Source of the DNA: Furcasterigmium furcatum
Taxonomy: Eukaryota; Ascomycota; Sordariomycetes; Glomerellales; Plectosphaerellaceae
DNA length: 64,000 bases
NCBI GenBank assembly: GCA_001599815.1
Contig: BCIA01000002.1
Span: forward strand, 3,073,626 to 3,137,625
Direction of reading: 5' to 3'
The position numbers and the translations under genes were made by a program. The notes beneath the pieces are model-generated. The model was not told where the DNA came from. It made no database searches and saw nothing but the letters and a program-made list of their open reading frames with translations. The first letter of the stretch is position 1; each line of letters opens with the position of its first letter. Below, in pieces: positions 47,349 to 57,898 of the stretch.

Positions 47349-48071
47349 AAGACTCACATCCCACACGACGGCGACGCTCTCATCGCGACAACCTCTCCAG
47401 CTGTACAAAACGCGCTTCGCTCGATGCGATCTCATCCGAATTGTAGACATTATCCGACACCAACAACAACAAACAGCGGGGGCGCTTCACGGCGGGATGG
47501 GCGACACAACTGTAAATCGGTATTTTCCTATTATCATTTTTTCCATCTTATTACTACAGAAGGCGCTTGGCTTATAGCTTGGTTCTCGGGGCATTTCATC
47601 CCCTCGTCGGCGCTCGGGCGGCGGGTTCAGGAGCGAAGATATGGGAAGGCGGCGAAAGGGAGTGAAGCCATCGATGACAGGAAGAGAGCAGGAGGGGAGT
47701 GGCCTTGGGCCGTTGTAGTAGAGGAAGCGTATCAAATACAGGGCATTCCGGCTCAAGGAGGGTTCTCCACGTGTTGGTTGATCCATTGGTGTTGGCGGTG
47801 AGGGGTGAGGAGGGTTTGCCCGTCTCACAGTGTAAGTTGACTGGAGTTGCGTCACGTCGGTGCCTGCCTCCTCCTAACCCACCAGGTACCACCTCCCTGA
47901 AGGGCGTGAACTTCAACATCCCATCTCCACTGAATCCAACTCGAACAAACAACCAACAACTCACATATCAATCAACCACCCACCATTCTACTCATCTCAC
48001 TCTCTCACACTCGGAACAACCTGAGCTCGACTCACAGATTCATCCCCGTCCCCACCAATAAACCCACCACC
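47349..48071. other. Intergenic region, snf5 to UCH gene
   Basis: About 0.7 kb holding the snf5 3' UTR and the UCH promoter. The last ~150 nt are A/C-rich with many CA and ACC runs (for example ACCACCCACCA), a common type of fungal leader. No gene is supported. Confidence 0.5.
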
Positions 48072-48827
48072 ATGGCCGACCCATCCAACCCCCGAGGACA
48101 TAAGAAGTTCTTCGTCCCCCTCGAGAACAACCCGCAGGTCTTCACGGCCCTCGCCCACGACCTCGGCCTCTCCCCCTCCCTCACCTTCCATGACGTCTAC
48201 TCCCTCACGGACCCGGACCTGCTCTCCCTCGTCCCTCGCCCCGCCCTCGCCCTCATCTTCATCACCCCCTCCAACGCCTACCACGCCGTCGAGGCCGAGG
48301 ACCTCGCCAAGGGGCCCCGCGCCGACCCAACCGCAGCCGCGGACGAGGGCGCGCCCCAGCCGGTCCTGTGGTTCCCGCAGACCATCGGCAACGCCTGTGG
48401 GCTCATCGCGCTGGTCCACGCGCTGCTGAACGGCGAGGTGCGGGACAAGATCGTGCCCGGGTCGGCGCTGGCGGGGATACTGGAGGAGGCGCTGCGGCTG
48501 CCGTCGCCAGCGCAGAGAGCGCAGCTGCTCTTTGATTCGGAGGCGCTGGAGGAGGCGCACGCGCGGGCCGCGGCGACGGGGGACACGGCCGCGCCGGGGG
48601 CTAGGGAGCCGATCGGGTATCACTTCCTGGCGTTCGTCAAGGGGACGGACGGGCAGCTGTGGGAGATGGAGGGGAGCTTCGGGGGGCTAGTGTGCCGCGG
48701 GCCGGTGCCGGAGGGGGAGGACATGCTGGGGGAGAAGGTGCTCGAGGCCGGGGTGAAGAGGTTCATGAATGCTGGGCAGGGCAGTGCCGAGTTTAGCATT
48801 ATTGCGTTGAGCGAGGCGGCGGAGTGA
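48072..48827 (+). CDS. Ubiquitin carboxyl-terminal hydrolase, UCH family (peptidase C12)
   Basis: A single-exon frame of 251 residues, near the size of yeast Yuh1 and human UCHL3. The start MADPSNPRGHKKFFVPLENN is typical. The active-site block LWFPQTIGNACGLIALVHAL gives the oxyanion Gln103 and nucleophile Cys109; GYHFLAFVK gives His184. Where UCHL1/UCHL3 have the triad Asp in LYELDGR, this protein reads LWEMEGS, placing Glu200 at that position. The crossover loop (about 143-180) is Ala/Glu-rich. Family knowledge: these enzymes remove small adducts or short peptides from the ubiquitin or Nedd8/Rub1 C-terminus in the cytosol. Whether Glu supports full activity is uncertain. Confidence 0.92.
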   Translation: MADPSNPRGHKKFFVPLENNPQVFTALAHDLGLSPSLTFHDVYSLTDPDLLSLVPRPALALIFITPSNAYHAVEAEDLAKGPRADPTAAADEGAPQPVLWFPQTIGNACGLIALVHALLNGEVRDKIVPGSALAGILEEALRLPSPAQRAQLLFDSEALEEAHARAAATGDTAAPGAREPIGYHFLAFVKGTDGQLWEMEGSFGGLVCRGPVPEGEDMLGEKVLEAGVKRFMNAGQGSAEFSIIALSEAAE

Positions 48828-49582
48828 GAGGGGGGACGGAGACGGGGACAGTGCCTCTGGATGTGGCCAACAGATATTGTAGCAAAGGGATATGAGATAT
48901 CGAGAAGACCTTTCCAGTGGCCTTCTCTGGACATCACTCATGGGCCGTGTCATGGTTTACATGAGGATCTCCTAGGAGTCGGGGAGTGAGATATCTTCGA
49001 GATCACTCAGTCTCGGACTCCAATAAAGTCACCTCCGGCTCTCCCACCCCGCTTGATTTGTCTTCCAGATTTACTGCTACTACTTGTTGTTCATTGATTG
49101 CCCGCTCACAACACGCCCACGCTCAACTCATCCAAATCAAGCCCCACTTACGTAACGCTGCAGAGTGACTTCATCCAACAAACCACTGCACCCAAGCTGC
49201 TGCAGCCTGGTCCATCCATTAGATATTTTCTACGTGCTCGCCAGTCATCTTCTTTCTTACGCTGTTGAGGCCATGCGGTAGCTCTGTTTGTCCCTTGCAT
49301 AAATATCCCGGCTTGTCTGACTGACTTCAGTCTTACACGCGCTTTCTATCTGGCTTTGTTCTCGTCAACGAGCTGACCTCGGCTCAAGCCCCTCAACACC
49401 ACGACAGACAGTCGGATCCCATCCTCTTCTCTCAAGGCGTTATTCTTGCCCCATCGCAATATTATTCAGTGCTCAAGTGAGAGACATCCACCACATAAAG
49501 GCCAACGGAGCCAGCGGAAGTCCTGATCCTGTTTGTCTTCCCGGGCATCCATCCTCAACGACAACCACCACTCTCCGTCAGC
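48828..49582. other. Intergenic region before the GGCT-like gene
   Basis: About 0.75 kb. The 5' part is UCH 3' flank. A TATA-like CATAAATATC near 49298 is followed by C/T-rich leader sequence up to the ATG at 49583. A minimal ATG-CGG-TAG frame occurs near 49274. No gene is supported. Confidence 0.45.
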
Positions 49583-50284
49583 ATGGCGGAAAACACCTCA
49601 GCCTCCCTCTACTTTGCCTACGGCTCCAACCTCTCCCCCTTCCAGATGAGAGCCCGATGCCCCGAATCTGAGCCATTGGCCCTCGCCCATCTTCCCCATC
49701 CCTGGGCCTGGCTCATCAATGCGCGAGGCTACGCCAATGTCGTTGATACAAGCCAACCGCAGGCTGACGGGAACAATATCACGGAAGTGCCACCTGGACC
49801 TGATGGCTTAACCCACAACGTCGAGACAGCCAACGGAACGGCCATAATTGCCAACGGCGACACCACCACCAATGCCCAAATCACCGAGGGTGGCCCCGGT
49901 GTCTACGGTGTCCTCTATCACCTGCCGCGCGCCGACGAAGAGCTCCTCGACGTCTACGAAGGCGTCCCCTTCTCATACCAGAAAGCCTCCCTCCCCGTCA
50001 CCATCGTCGCCAATAAGAGTAGCAAGAAGCTCGAGGACCACGGCGAAGCCCTCGGTCGCAAGCTTCAGCCATTAGGCATGGTCGAGGCTCTCGTCTACGT
50101 CGATCACAACAACACCAGCCCCGACGAGCCGTGGCCGGAGTACATCGCCCGCATGAACCGCGGCATCGACGAGGCGATGGAACAGTTCGGCCTGCCGGCG
50201 CAGTATGTTGAGGAGGTCATGCGCCCGTTCATCCCCAAGGGCGACTGGGAGGGCGCCGGGATCTCCTCGGGCACAGGGGAATAG
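49583..50284 (+). CDS. Gamma-glutamylcyclotransferase-like protein (AIG2/GGCT fold)
   Basis: A single-exon frame of 233 residues. SLYFAYGSNLSPFQMRARCP at residues 8-27 is the substrate-binding YGSNL loop. GPGVYGVLYHLPRADEELLDVYEGV carries the family strand, with Glu126 in the position of the catalytic acid of GGCT. A 40-residue insertion between residues ~50 and 95, rich in Asn and Thr, separates the first two strands. The C-terminal half (ALVYVDHN, PWPEYIARMNRGIDEA) is typical of fungal members. Family knowledge: GGCT releases 5-oxoproline from gamma-glutamyl amino acids in glutathione turnover, but the fold covers related activities, so the substrate is not assured. Likely cytosolic. Confidence 0.85.
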   Translation: MAENTSASLYFAYGSNLSPFQMRARCPESEPLALAHLPHPWAWLINARGYANVVDTSQPQADGNNITEVPPGPDGLTHNVETANGTAIIANGDTTTNAQITEGGPGVYGVLYHLPRADEELLDVYEGVPFSYQKASLPVTIVANKSSKKLEDHGEALGRKLQPLGMVEALVYVDHNNTSPDEPWPEYIARMNRGIDEAMEQFGLPAQYVEEVMRPFIPKGDWEGAGISSGTGE

Positions 50285-50484
50285 AAGAGTGAGTGTAGGG
50301 CCTCGTCGCAAGCGGGCGGTATGAGAAGAATACCGTCAGCAATAGAATCGTCTTTGCATGGTAGAACCTCGAGGAAATGCAGCATCTCTCCATTGGCACC
50401 AGAACTCCGTCCTTCATCCACTTCGTGACTCCCAGCCCATGACAAGTGAATGATATAGTATACATCTGAGCCTCCTCTCCCTGA

Positions 50485-52229
50485 TCAAGGAGGCACCCAT
50501 CCCAGCTCCTCGATCGGCCACTGAATCCACAGCCGGTGCTCCTGGTCCAGCATCGACCACGCCTTCTCGATCAGATGCGTCGCCCAGCCCTCGAGCCACC
50601 ACTGGCTCTCCAGCTTCTTCAGCATGATCAGGAAGTGCGCAAAGATCGCCACCGCCTCCTGCTGCGCCTCGGGCCCCTGCAGCAGCGGCAGGAAGTCCCC
50701 CGCGGCCGACCACTTCCAGATGAAGATGTCCCAGGCCTCGAGGGTCTGCACGCCGCCGGACGACCCCGAGGGCACGCCACCCATGCGCTCGTCCTCGTCG
50801 ACGGCGGGGAAGAGCATGCTCAGGGCGCGGCGCAGGTGGAGGATCATGCGGTTGTAGATCTCGAGGAGCGCGGGGTCCGTGCAGGCCTTGTTGACGGAGG
50901 CTTGGAGGTCGGCGAGGAGGGCGGGGTTGGTGGGCGCGTCCGAGTCGTGGATGATGGACCAGCGCTCGCGGCCGTGGGTGAATATGGCCTTGAGGGGGCC
51001 GTTGTAGTTGTGCGGATCGAGGACTCTGATGACGGGCTCGACGCCGCGGAGGAGAAAGAGCCAGTGCGGGAAGACGGACTCGCCGATGACGAGGGAGTCG
51101 TCGTCACGCTTGGGGCAGCCGAGGGCTGAGTGATGTTAGCAAGTAGGTATCGACAGAGAAGGGTGAGTGAGTGAGTGAGTGAGACCGAGGGACACGTCGA
51201 CTTACCAAAATACAGGGTCAATATGGAGAACAGATGCAGGTTCTCGCAGTTTTCATAACTCAGGTCACTCATCGACGGGATGGCGGCCTGGCTCGCAATC
51301 TGGTGATGTTGCAGCGCCCTCGACACATAGAACTCCCGCTTGTCGGCGCGGTAGTGAGCCAGGTGCAGAGCCGACACGGCCAGCAGGGTCCGCATGATGT
51401 AGTCGCAGCTGAGAGCCATGCGGACGACGGAGGTGCGCATCATCTGCCGCACGGCAGGGTCGCTGGACAGCGTCGCATGGGTGAAGGTTGTAAAGTTGTG
51501 GATGAGCTCGAGGTCAACCATGTTCAGGTCCCCCGCGGAGGACTGACCCGAGCCATTCCCACCGAGGCCCGCGAGGGCGGCCGAGTTGGGTGAGAGCTCG
51601 GAGGGCGAGGATACAGGGTGAGACTGGAGAAAGTCGCACGGCACGGCGTGCTTGATGCAGTTCCGGCACTGGGGTTTGTGTTCGTCGCACTGGACAAACA
51701 GGAATGTCAGTAAGGTCCTGAGATGTGCTCACTCAAGCTAGTGTTCAGAAGACCTGGGTGAGTGAGGGAGAGGGAGGGAGAGGGGTGCAGCCGGGCATGT
51801 ATGGCATCAGAACCACCGCGGCAACGCGAGGTATCCGAATAACGCGAACAACCCGAGCGCCAACACCCCAGGCCGCCGCCCATCTTCACGATGTGTCCAA
51901 CCATTGCACGTGATCGCTTCGACATCAATTGACCTCCGAGCTGATGAGACTCAGGGATAGATGCCATCTCTCACACACATACATACCTTGATCTTGCGCT
52001 TCTTGCACGTCCGACACCCGGACCGGGACTTGGGATGCGACCTCCGGGACACCGCCGCCGGCGCCGCGGAAGCCCTGCCACCGCCCTCGTCTGGTCGTGT
52101 CGATTCACTCGTCTCCCTCGTACGTTCTTCAGGCGTCACCGCCGAGCCAGCAGCCGGAGTCCCATCCCTCGTGCCGGGCGTCAACGGCGTTCCCGAGGGA
52201 GCCGTGCCGGCCGGGCTTCCGTTCACCAT
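50485..52229 (-). CDS. Zn2Cys6 transcription factor (Upc2-like architecture)
   Basis: Exons 52229-51987, 51689-51206 and 51125-50485 encode 455 residues. The 297-nt intron 1 falls just before the third zinc cysteine and the 80-nt intron 2 is GTAAGT...CAG; both keep frame. The binuclear cluster is Cys72, 75, 82, 89, 92 and 99 (GCRTCKKRKIKCDEHKPQC, then RNC...PC), preceded by a basic Ser-rich region. The rest resembles the compact regulators of the Upc2/sterol-uptake type: DLELIHNFTTFTHATLSSDP, MRTLLAVSALHLAHYR, LFLLRGVEPVI and AHFLIMLKKLESQWWLEGW. Family knowledge: nuclear activators binding CGG-containing sites. Target genes are unknown. It sits next to the amidase, with ~0.7 kb between, in the same direction. 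Confidence 0.87.
51163..51183. repeat. GTGA microsatellite inside intron 2
   Basis: About five tandem GTGA units, read as TCAC on the gene strand, within intron 2 of the Zn2Cys6 gene. Confidence 0.85.
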
Positions 52230-52929
52230 GGCGGACGGCCTAGAGAACCCGTGCTAGTCGTTGGCTCGGAAAAGAAGAGCTGATTGAGCGAGGAGCCGCG
52301 GATGCTGTAATCCGGCGCCGAGTATCACCTTTTTTGTTTCTTCTCTAGATCAGTAGTCGTCATCGTCGTCGTCGTCGCAAAACTCGAGATACTCGCGCTC
52401 GGGTTCTCCGGTACGGCGCTTCGTAATAACGGGGCCCATCGCGGACTTCGGACAAACCCGAGGCCCAATGAGGACGCGGAGTTCGTCGAGCCCCGCTCAG
52501 ACTGCCCCTTTTCCCTCGGGCCTTTCTTGACCGATACAACATACTAGCACTTCCATGCCAGTCAAAATGGCCCGACGAGATACATAATGCGCGTCAAGTC
52601 TTCTTAATGCTGCTGCCTAATTCCTAGGAGCATCTCGCATCATCGAGCGAGGCTGAATCAAATCAGTCCCCACGCTTCATGTGCAACCGCCCGGCCCTGC
52701 TCCCACTCCGCCAGCACCCGTTCTTTCGTCTCCCCAGGATTTGGACTCCTGGCTTTCCCACATTCGCTGAGCCAGAGAGCTTCCTTCATAATCAACACGT
52801 CCGTGACGGGTATGGGGGAGTGAGTCAAGATATTGGTGAGACCTCCTATTTTGGGTTATGTTTGACTACCAAGCACACAGAGAAAACGCACAGGTCCTCC
52901 CTTTGACTGTATCCTTCTCTTCATACATC
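52230..52929. other. Intergenic region between the Zn2Cys6 gene and the amidase
   Basis: 0.7 kb between two minus-strand genes: amidase 3' flank and promoter of the regulator. A CGT trinucleotide run lies at about 52357-52378. No gene is supported. Confidence 0.45.
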
Positions 52930-54716
52930 CTAAGCAGACTTTCGCATGTCTCCGTGGAGAAGCTCCGCTATGGCAAGTAGCTTTTCGTCCTGGAACCTCC
53001 TCCCGACAAGCTGCACCGACAAGGGCAGTCCGTGGAAGGCTACCGGGTCGTACATGTCCTGGATCGCGCCATCGAGGACACTGTAAGGCTCTATCGCCGT
53101 CTTCACATCAATGCCCTGGTCCACGAACTCGTTTATCGGGAGGGCAATCGCCGGCCAGTCGATCAGGTTGAAGTGTCCGGTGAGACCAAGATACGTGTAT
53201 TCGTCAAACGGCACCGCCGTATGTGCCGCCGTGACGGTCAGGAACGCGTCGAGGTTCTCCTCGTTCCAGATTGCTGTCGTTCTGCGGACGAGGTCCGCCA
53301 GCTGCTCGTTCAGCCGGTGCAACGTCTCTATTGTGGGAGACAAGGGGGGCCCGTCGCGGGTGATGATGCCGGTCGCCTTGACGATGCCGGTATGCGGCTC
53401 TCTAGACAGGATGTCGCGGATGTAGGCGAGACCCTGCATCTCGGCCAGGTCCTTTTGCAGGTTCCAGGATTCTTGGAAAGGGGGAGGCGTCCTGAGTTCT
53501 ACCACGGCGTGGCCGGCGGCACGGAGGCGCTCCATGGCCAGCCTGATGCCCCTCGCGACGGGAGGATGGAAGTGGAGGAAATCGGTCTCGAGCCAGACTC
53601 CGATGCGAGGCTTGGGGCACCGCACCTGCTGCCAGGGGGAGGGCAGTAGGAAAGGATTCGAGTTCCACGGTTCCCTATTCGTGAGATCAGTATTTTTGGG
53701 GTCCTGGTCAACGGGAATGACTACCCGGAAACGAATAGGGGACGCGACTCACGCATCGGCCACGATCTTGGATGCCAGTGTGACATCACGAAGAGACCTC
53801 CCGAGAAAGCCGGGCACACTCACGGCGCCGATCACTGTCGTGCCAAGGCACCCCTTGTCCATGATTCTCTGCCCATCCATGGGAATCCGGTAGCCACTCG
53901 GCTTGTAGCCTACGATGCCACAGACGGCCGCCGGCATGCGGACGCTGCCGGCCCCGTCCGTGCCGAGTCCCAGGGCCGAGCCGCCCATGGCAACCAGGAC
54001 GGCCTCTCCGCCGGACGATCCCGAGGAGGTGAACTTTGTATTGTAGGGGTTGGCTGTTCGGCCCCAGACGATCGAGTCGGTGTCGGCCGTGAGCATTGTC
54101 TGCGGCACGGTCGTCTTGGAGACGATGACGGCGCCGGCATCGAGGAGGATCTGAACACACTGGCTCGTGTGGCCAGCGGGCTGGTAGCTCCATTCTGCTA
54201 TTCCGACGCTGCTGTCGTAGCCCTTGATGAAGAAGTTGTCTTTGATGCTGATCGGGAGGCCGTGCAGCGGGCCAACTACCTGGCCCGTCCGGTCGAACTC
54301 GGCGTCCAGCCACTTTGCGCGCTCCTGTTCCGCGTGAGCTACTCATGTACCTCATGGTAAAGGTGAGACGCCAGAAGACTCACGATGGCTTCGGTAAACA
54401 TGATCTCCGTCAGGCAGTTCGTCAACTGGTGGGCGACGGCGGCGCGCTTGCAAAAGGCCGTCACGACTGTCTCCGCCGAGAGCTGCCGCGAAGCAATGCG
54501 CTCGACTAGAGCCACCGCATCGGTGTCCGTGTTCGTGATGGCCAGGTCCTGTTCAGTCAAGACGCCATTGTCGACACTGTTCACGAAGTCGATCGGGCGC
54601 AGTGTGTCGGGGCACGGCGAGATGCGCCACTCCGAGGGAACCAGCAGGTCTCTCGCAAGCCGCTTCCGCTGCGCGGTCGACTGCCAGAGAGGTAGATCGT
54701 TGCCGTAGTCACCCAT
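52930..54716 (-). CDS. Amidase-signature hydrolase (fungal acetamidase type)
   Basis: Exons 54716-54384, 54324-53753 and 53674-52930 encode 549 residues, the usual size of fungal acetamidases. Introns are 59 nt (GTGAGT...CAG) and 78 nt (GTGAGT...TAG). The catalytic Lys lies in LHGLPISIKDNF, the cis-Ser in SSGSSGGEAVLVA, and the nucleophile Ser in GLGTDGAGSVRMPA, where most relatives have GGS rather than GAGS. The C-terminus FHGLPLSVQLVGRRFQDEKLL is typical. The start MGDYGNDLPLWQ has no signal peptide, so it acts in the cytosol. Family knowledge: such enzymes cleave acetamide-like or other amides to carboxylate plus ammonium. The gene is divergent from an MFS permease; two CGATAAG elements lie between. 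Confidence 0.92.
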
Positions 54717-54974
54717 GGTTGCCGAAGGTGTGAAGAATACATGCCATGGGCAAGAGGAGCAGGGGAAGTAAGTCGAAGAGGTATGGAAAAGGGGCAGGCT
54801 TAAGAGCCAGCGACTTCAAGTTACAAGAGAGTCCCCATCCCGCAGACACGAACCGAGGGAGGCCCAGGCCGAGGTCCCGGTCCCGTCATTCAAGAAACGG
54901 CCCATTTCCAAACAATACGCCGCCGGTGCATAGGCACTACATGGATCCCATCTTATTATTATCTTGCTGACCTT

Positions 54975-54981
54975 CTTATCG
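54975..54981 (-). promoter_or_regulatory. Candidate GATA-factor (AreA/NIT2) site
   Basis: CGATAAG on the minus strand (CTTATCG on plus) fits the HGATAR consensus of fungal nitrogen-regulatory GATA factors. It sits in the amidase-permease promoter. Confidence 0.5.
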
Positions 54982-55090
54982 TCCGGGGCTGCTCCGCTCA
55001 AGATCCGGGGGTGGATCCAAATCCAACCGGCCGGTCACGCTACCGCAATCTCGACCGGTTTATTCCTATTCGCTGCATCGACTCCGCCGT

Positions 55091-55097
55091 CGATAAG
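55091..55097 (+). promoter_or_regulatory. Candidate GATA-factor (AreA/NIT2) site
   Basis: CGATAAG on the plus strand, about 110 nt from the oppositely oriented copy. A pair of HGATAR sites in one promoter is the arrangement favoured by AreA/NIT2. Confidence 0.5.
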
Positions 55098-55377
55098 TGC
55101 TAGTATTCGGCTCTGATTCGGTATCGATGGCCTATTGATGGCCCCTGAATCGTGGAGGAAGAGGCCCGGAGAGGGTCACGTTGGAGTTGATAGCACTTGG
55201 CGACATGCCCCCAGACCAGACCTTTGCCGCCTCTACTGCCGACGAGGACAACTTTAAAAAGGGACAAACCCCAGCTCATCATCATTATGTCGCAGAAAGA
55301 AAGTCGGGAAAAGAAGCAGCTAGGGTTGAGCCCGACCTATCCAAACTTCTAAACCATCGTCAGCCACTCCCAGCAAG

Positions 55378-57330
55378 ATGCCGCAGCAGAAAACGAGCCG
55401 GTTCAGGATCCAATGGTACTCCGATGCCGACACCCCGGAGGAACGCCAGAAGATCAGAAAGATCGATCTTCTCATTGTGCCTGTACGTTATCTCAGGGTC
55501 ATTTCCCTTGTTCTTGTCGTTTCGGGAGTTTCACGGCATATCTGCGCTCTTCAGACACAATAAGCAACTCCGAACTCCTCCACGCAACAATCACTAACTT
55601 CGGGGCCTTATAAACAGTTCGCAGTGCTGAGTTATTGGATAAAATACGTCGATCAAACGAACCTGAGTACGTATACCGCTCGCCCTCTTCCTCCCTTGCC
55701 GAGAATCCCTGATGCTGACAACCGGGGTAGACAATGCCTATGTGGCAGGGCTCAAGGAGGACCTGGGCTTTTATGGCAACGAGCTCGTGCAGCTACAGAC
55801 GCTCTTCATCCTCGGGACCGTGCTGGGCCAGCTGCCCTTCCTCTTCCTCATGACTTACATCCCTATCCAGTGGTTGATTCCCGTCATCGATATCATCTGG
55901 GGAATCTTCACGCTTCTCCAGTTCCGCGTGACGGGCTACGCCGAGCTGGCTGCCTATCGGTTCCTTGTTGGATGGTTCGAGGTTCGTTTGTTACTTGGCC
56001 CAGGCCAGAATGCCCCTTTTCAACTGACTGATCTGCTTTGCTGACGCGGGAGGGAAAACCACAGGCACCATTCTTCCCCGCCATGCACTACCTCCTCGGC
56101 TCCTGGTACCGTGGTGATGAGATTGGTAGGCGCACGGGTCTGTTCTATCTCGGCCTCTCGCTCGGCACTCTCACCGCCGGGCTGATCCAGGCCGGCGCAT
56201 CGGCTAACCTCCACGGCGTCGCCGGGCTCGAGGGCTGGCGCTGGATGTACATCATCTGCGCAATCATCACCATACCCATCGGGGTCCTCGGCTACTTCGT
56301 CATCCCGGGCACGCCGGACAAGCCGAACCGCATCGTGCTCAACTCGGACGACATCAGGGTCCTCTCCGAGCGTCTCGAGAAGGCGGGCCACGAGAACCAC
56401 GGCAAGTTCAAGCTGTCCCAGCTGCGCACCATGTGGAAGAACAAGCGCATCTGGGCGCTCCTCGCCCTCGACATCTTGTTCTGGAACCTCGCCACCCAGG
56501 TTTCCAGCGGAGCGGTCCTCCTCTGGCTGAGGAGCCTGGAGAGATACTCACGCGCAAGGATCAACGAGCTTGGTGCCATCCCCCCGGCGCTCGGCATCCT
56601 CTTTACGCTGATGGGAAGCTTCGGATCGGTACGTCTCTCCCTGCTTTCCACTGATCCTAACCTTGTGGTGTTCTTTGAGTCCTTTTGAGACGACGTTTGG
56701 CTAATATGGACGCATGGAAGGACATGTTCTTGGGCCCCGCGTGGACCATCACCGCCGGAATCTCCTTCAATCTTGTCGGCCTCGTGATTCTGATGGTATG
56801 GTTCGTGCCGGAGGCTGCTCTGTGGTTTGCGTTTGCCATCAGCTACGCAGCCTACGGAATGTCGCCGGTCTTCCACGGCTGGGTCAACAATCAGCTGAGG
56901 GTAAGTAACGTAGCCGGCTCCCTTGGTCTCCCGCTCCCTGAGACGAGAACTGACCGCCACCCTCGCTTTTCAGGCCTCTCCGTCCGAGCGAGCCTTTACG
57001 CTGGTCATGATCAACGTCATGGGCCAGTCGACCACTGCTTGGACGCCGCTCTTGGTGTTCCGCACAGTCGAGGCACCGCGATATATGAAAGGCTTTGCTT
57101 TCTGCTTTGCCTGTGGCGTCGTGGCCATCATCATGACTCAGGGCCTCGAGGCCTACAACCGCAGACACCGGTACGTTCAGGCCGGATCCGTGAATTTCAG
57201 ACTTCGCTTACCAAACTTTTCCAGTGAATCAGCGGATCTTTCACTTGAGGTGGTGGCAGGTGTCGACTCTGGTGACGATAAACCTCCTGTGGAGGAGAAG
57301 TCCAGGGCAGCGGCCGCAACGGAGGCCTAG
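55378..57330 (+). CDS. MFS permease, anion:cation symporter family (Dal5/allantoate type)
   Basis: Exons 55378-55482, 55618-55666, 55731-55981, 56065-56628, 56721-56900, 56974-57170 and 57225-57330 encode 483 residues. All junctions close the frame; intron 3 uses the donor GTTCGT. The start is KIDLLIVP-FAVLSYWIKYVDQTNL-NNAYVAGLKEDLGF, the hallmark of the Dal5/allantoate-vitamin permease family. Later hydrophobic helices include LFILGTVLGQLPFLFLMTY, AAYRFLVGWFEAPFFPAMHY, WMYIICAIITIPIGVLGYF and WTITAGISFNLVGLVIL, about 12 in all. The last intron (54 nt, GTACGT...CAG) is in frame and without stop, so the C-terminal tail could keep 18 extra residues. It probably imports an organic anion or amide/ureide with protons at the plasma membrane. 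Its position beside the amidase suggests it supplies that enzyme. Confidence 0.88.
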
Positions 57331-57898
57331 GGGTATGTGGTTCAACAGGGGAAGACTTGGTGATGTATTGGCCTAAGCTGAGATCGGTGACCCCTGAGGT
57401 GAAGGTGACCGGTCGAGTTTGTGAGGGTATTAGCTAGCAAGAGTAGGTTTTGCTTGTTGATGAGCTCTTGGTTAGATTTCATGTTGCACCATTCGCTGCC
57501 CCCGTAAGCATGTAGTAAGGGACCTAAGTAGTAGTACATAGATTCTAGTTCCATTCCTTATCTATGTTGGGCACCACCCCCGTTTCACGTCCAAAGTCCC
57601 ATCAAAATACGCCCATCCTCGAAGCCGCGAGACTCATTGATAACGGCTCCCTGTCGCTACCATACCTACCTACCGACCCGACTCGCACTACGTAGTACTA
57701 GTAGTACTAGGTTTAGTGCTGGGGTACTGTAGGCTCAGGCTATGGACACCGCTATCCTAGTACAACCTGGTACTAAAGTACCTGTGGATCGTCCTACTCC
57801 GTCCGGGTGTCGGCATCCGGCATCACATCCCCAGACTTCAACTCTCGGATACCCTGCCTGACTTGAACCCAGTCTCTACTTGTTCCACAACCCTGAAC
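57331..57898. other. Intergenic region between permease and Zn2Cys6 gene
   Basis: About 570 nt. It holds the permease 3' flank and the promoter of the following regulator. From 57690 to about 57780 there is a cluster of GTAC-centred palindromes, listed separately. Confidence 0.5.
57693..57780. promoter_or_regulatory. Cluster of GTAC-centred palindromes upstream of a Zn2Cys6 gene
   Basis: The self-complementary octamer TAGTACTA occurs twice, at 57693-57700 and 57702-57709. Related pieces (GGTACTG, TAGTACA, GGTACTA, AGTACC) follow before 57780. They sit about 120-205 nt before the ATG at 57899 and may be regulatory or a decayed simple repeat. Confidence 0.45.

Larger units (their letters stand above)
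54717..55377. other. Divergent promoter of amidase and permease genes
   Basis: 0.66 kb between divergent ATGs. It holds two GATA-factor sites (listed separately) and several CGG/CCG triplets (for example around 54982-55010 and 55027-55060) that could bind Zn2Cys6 regulators. No coding feature is supported. Confidence 0.6.
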
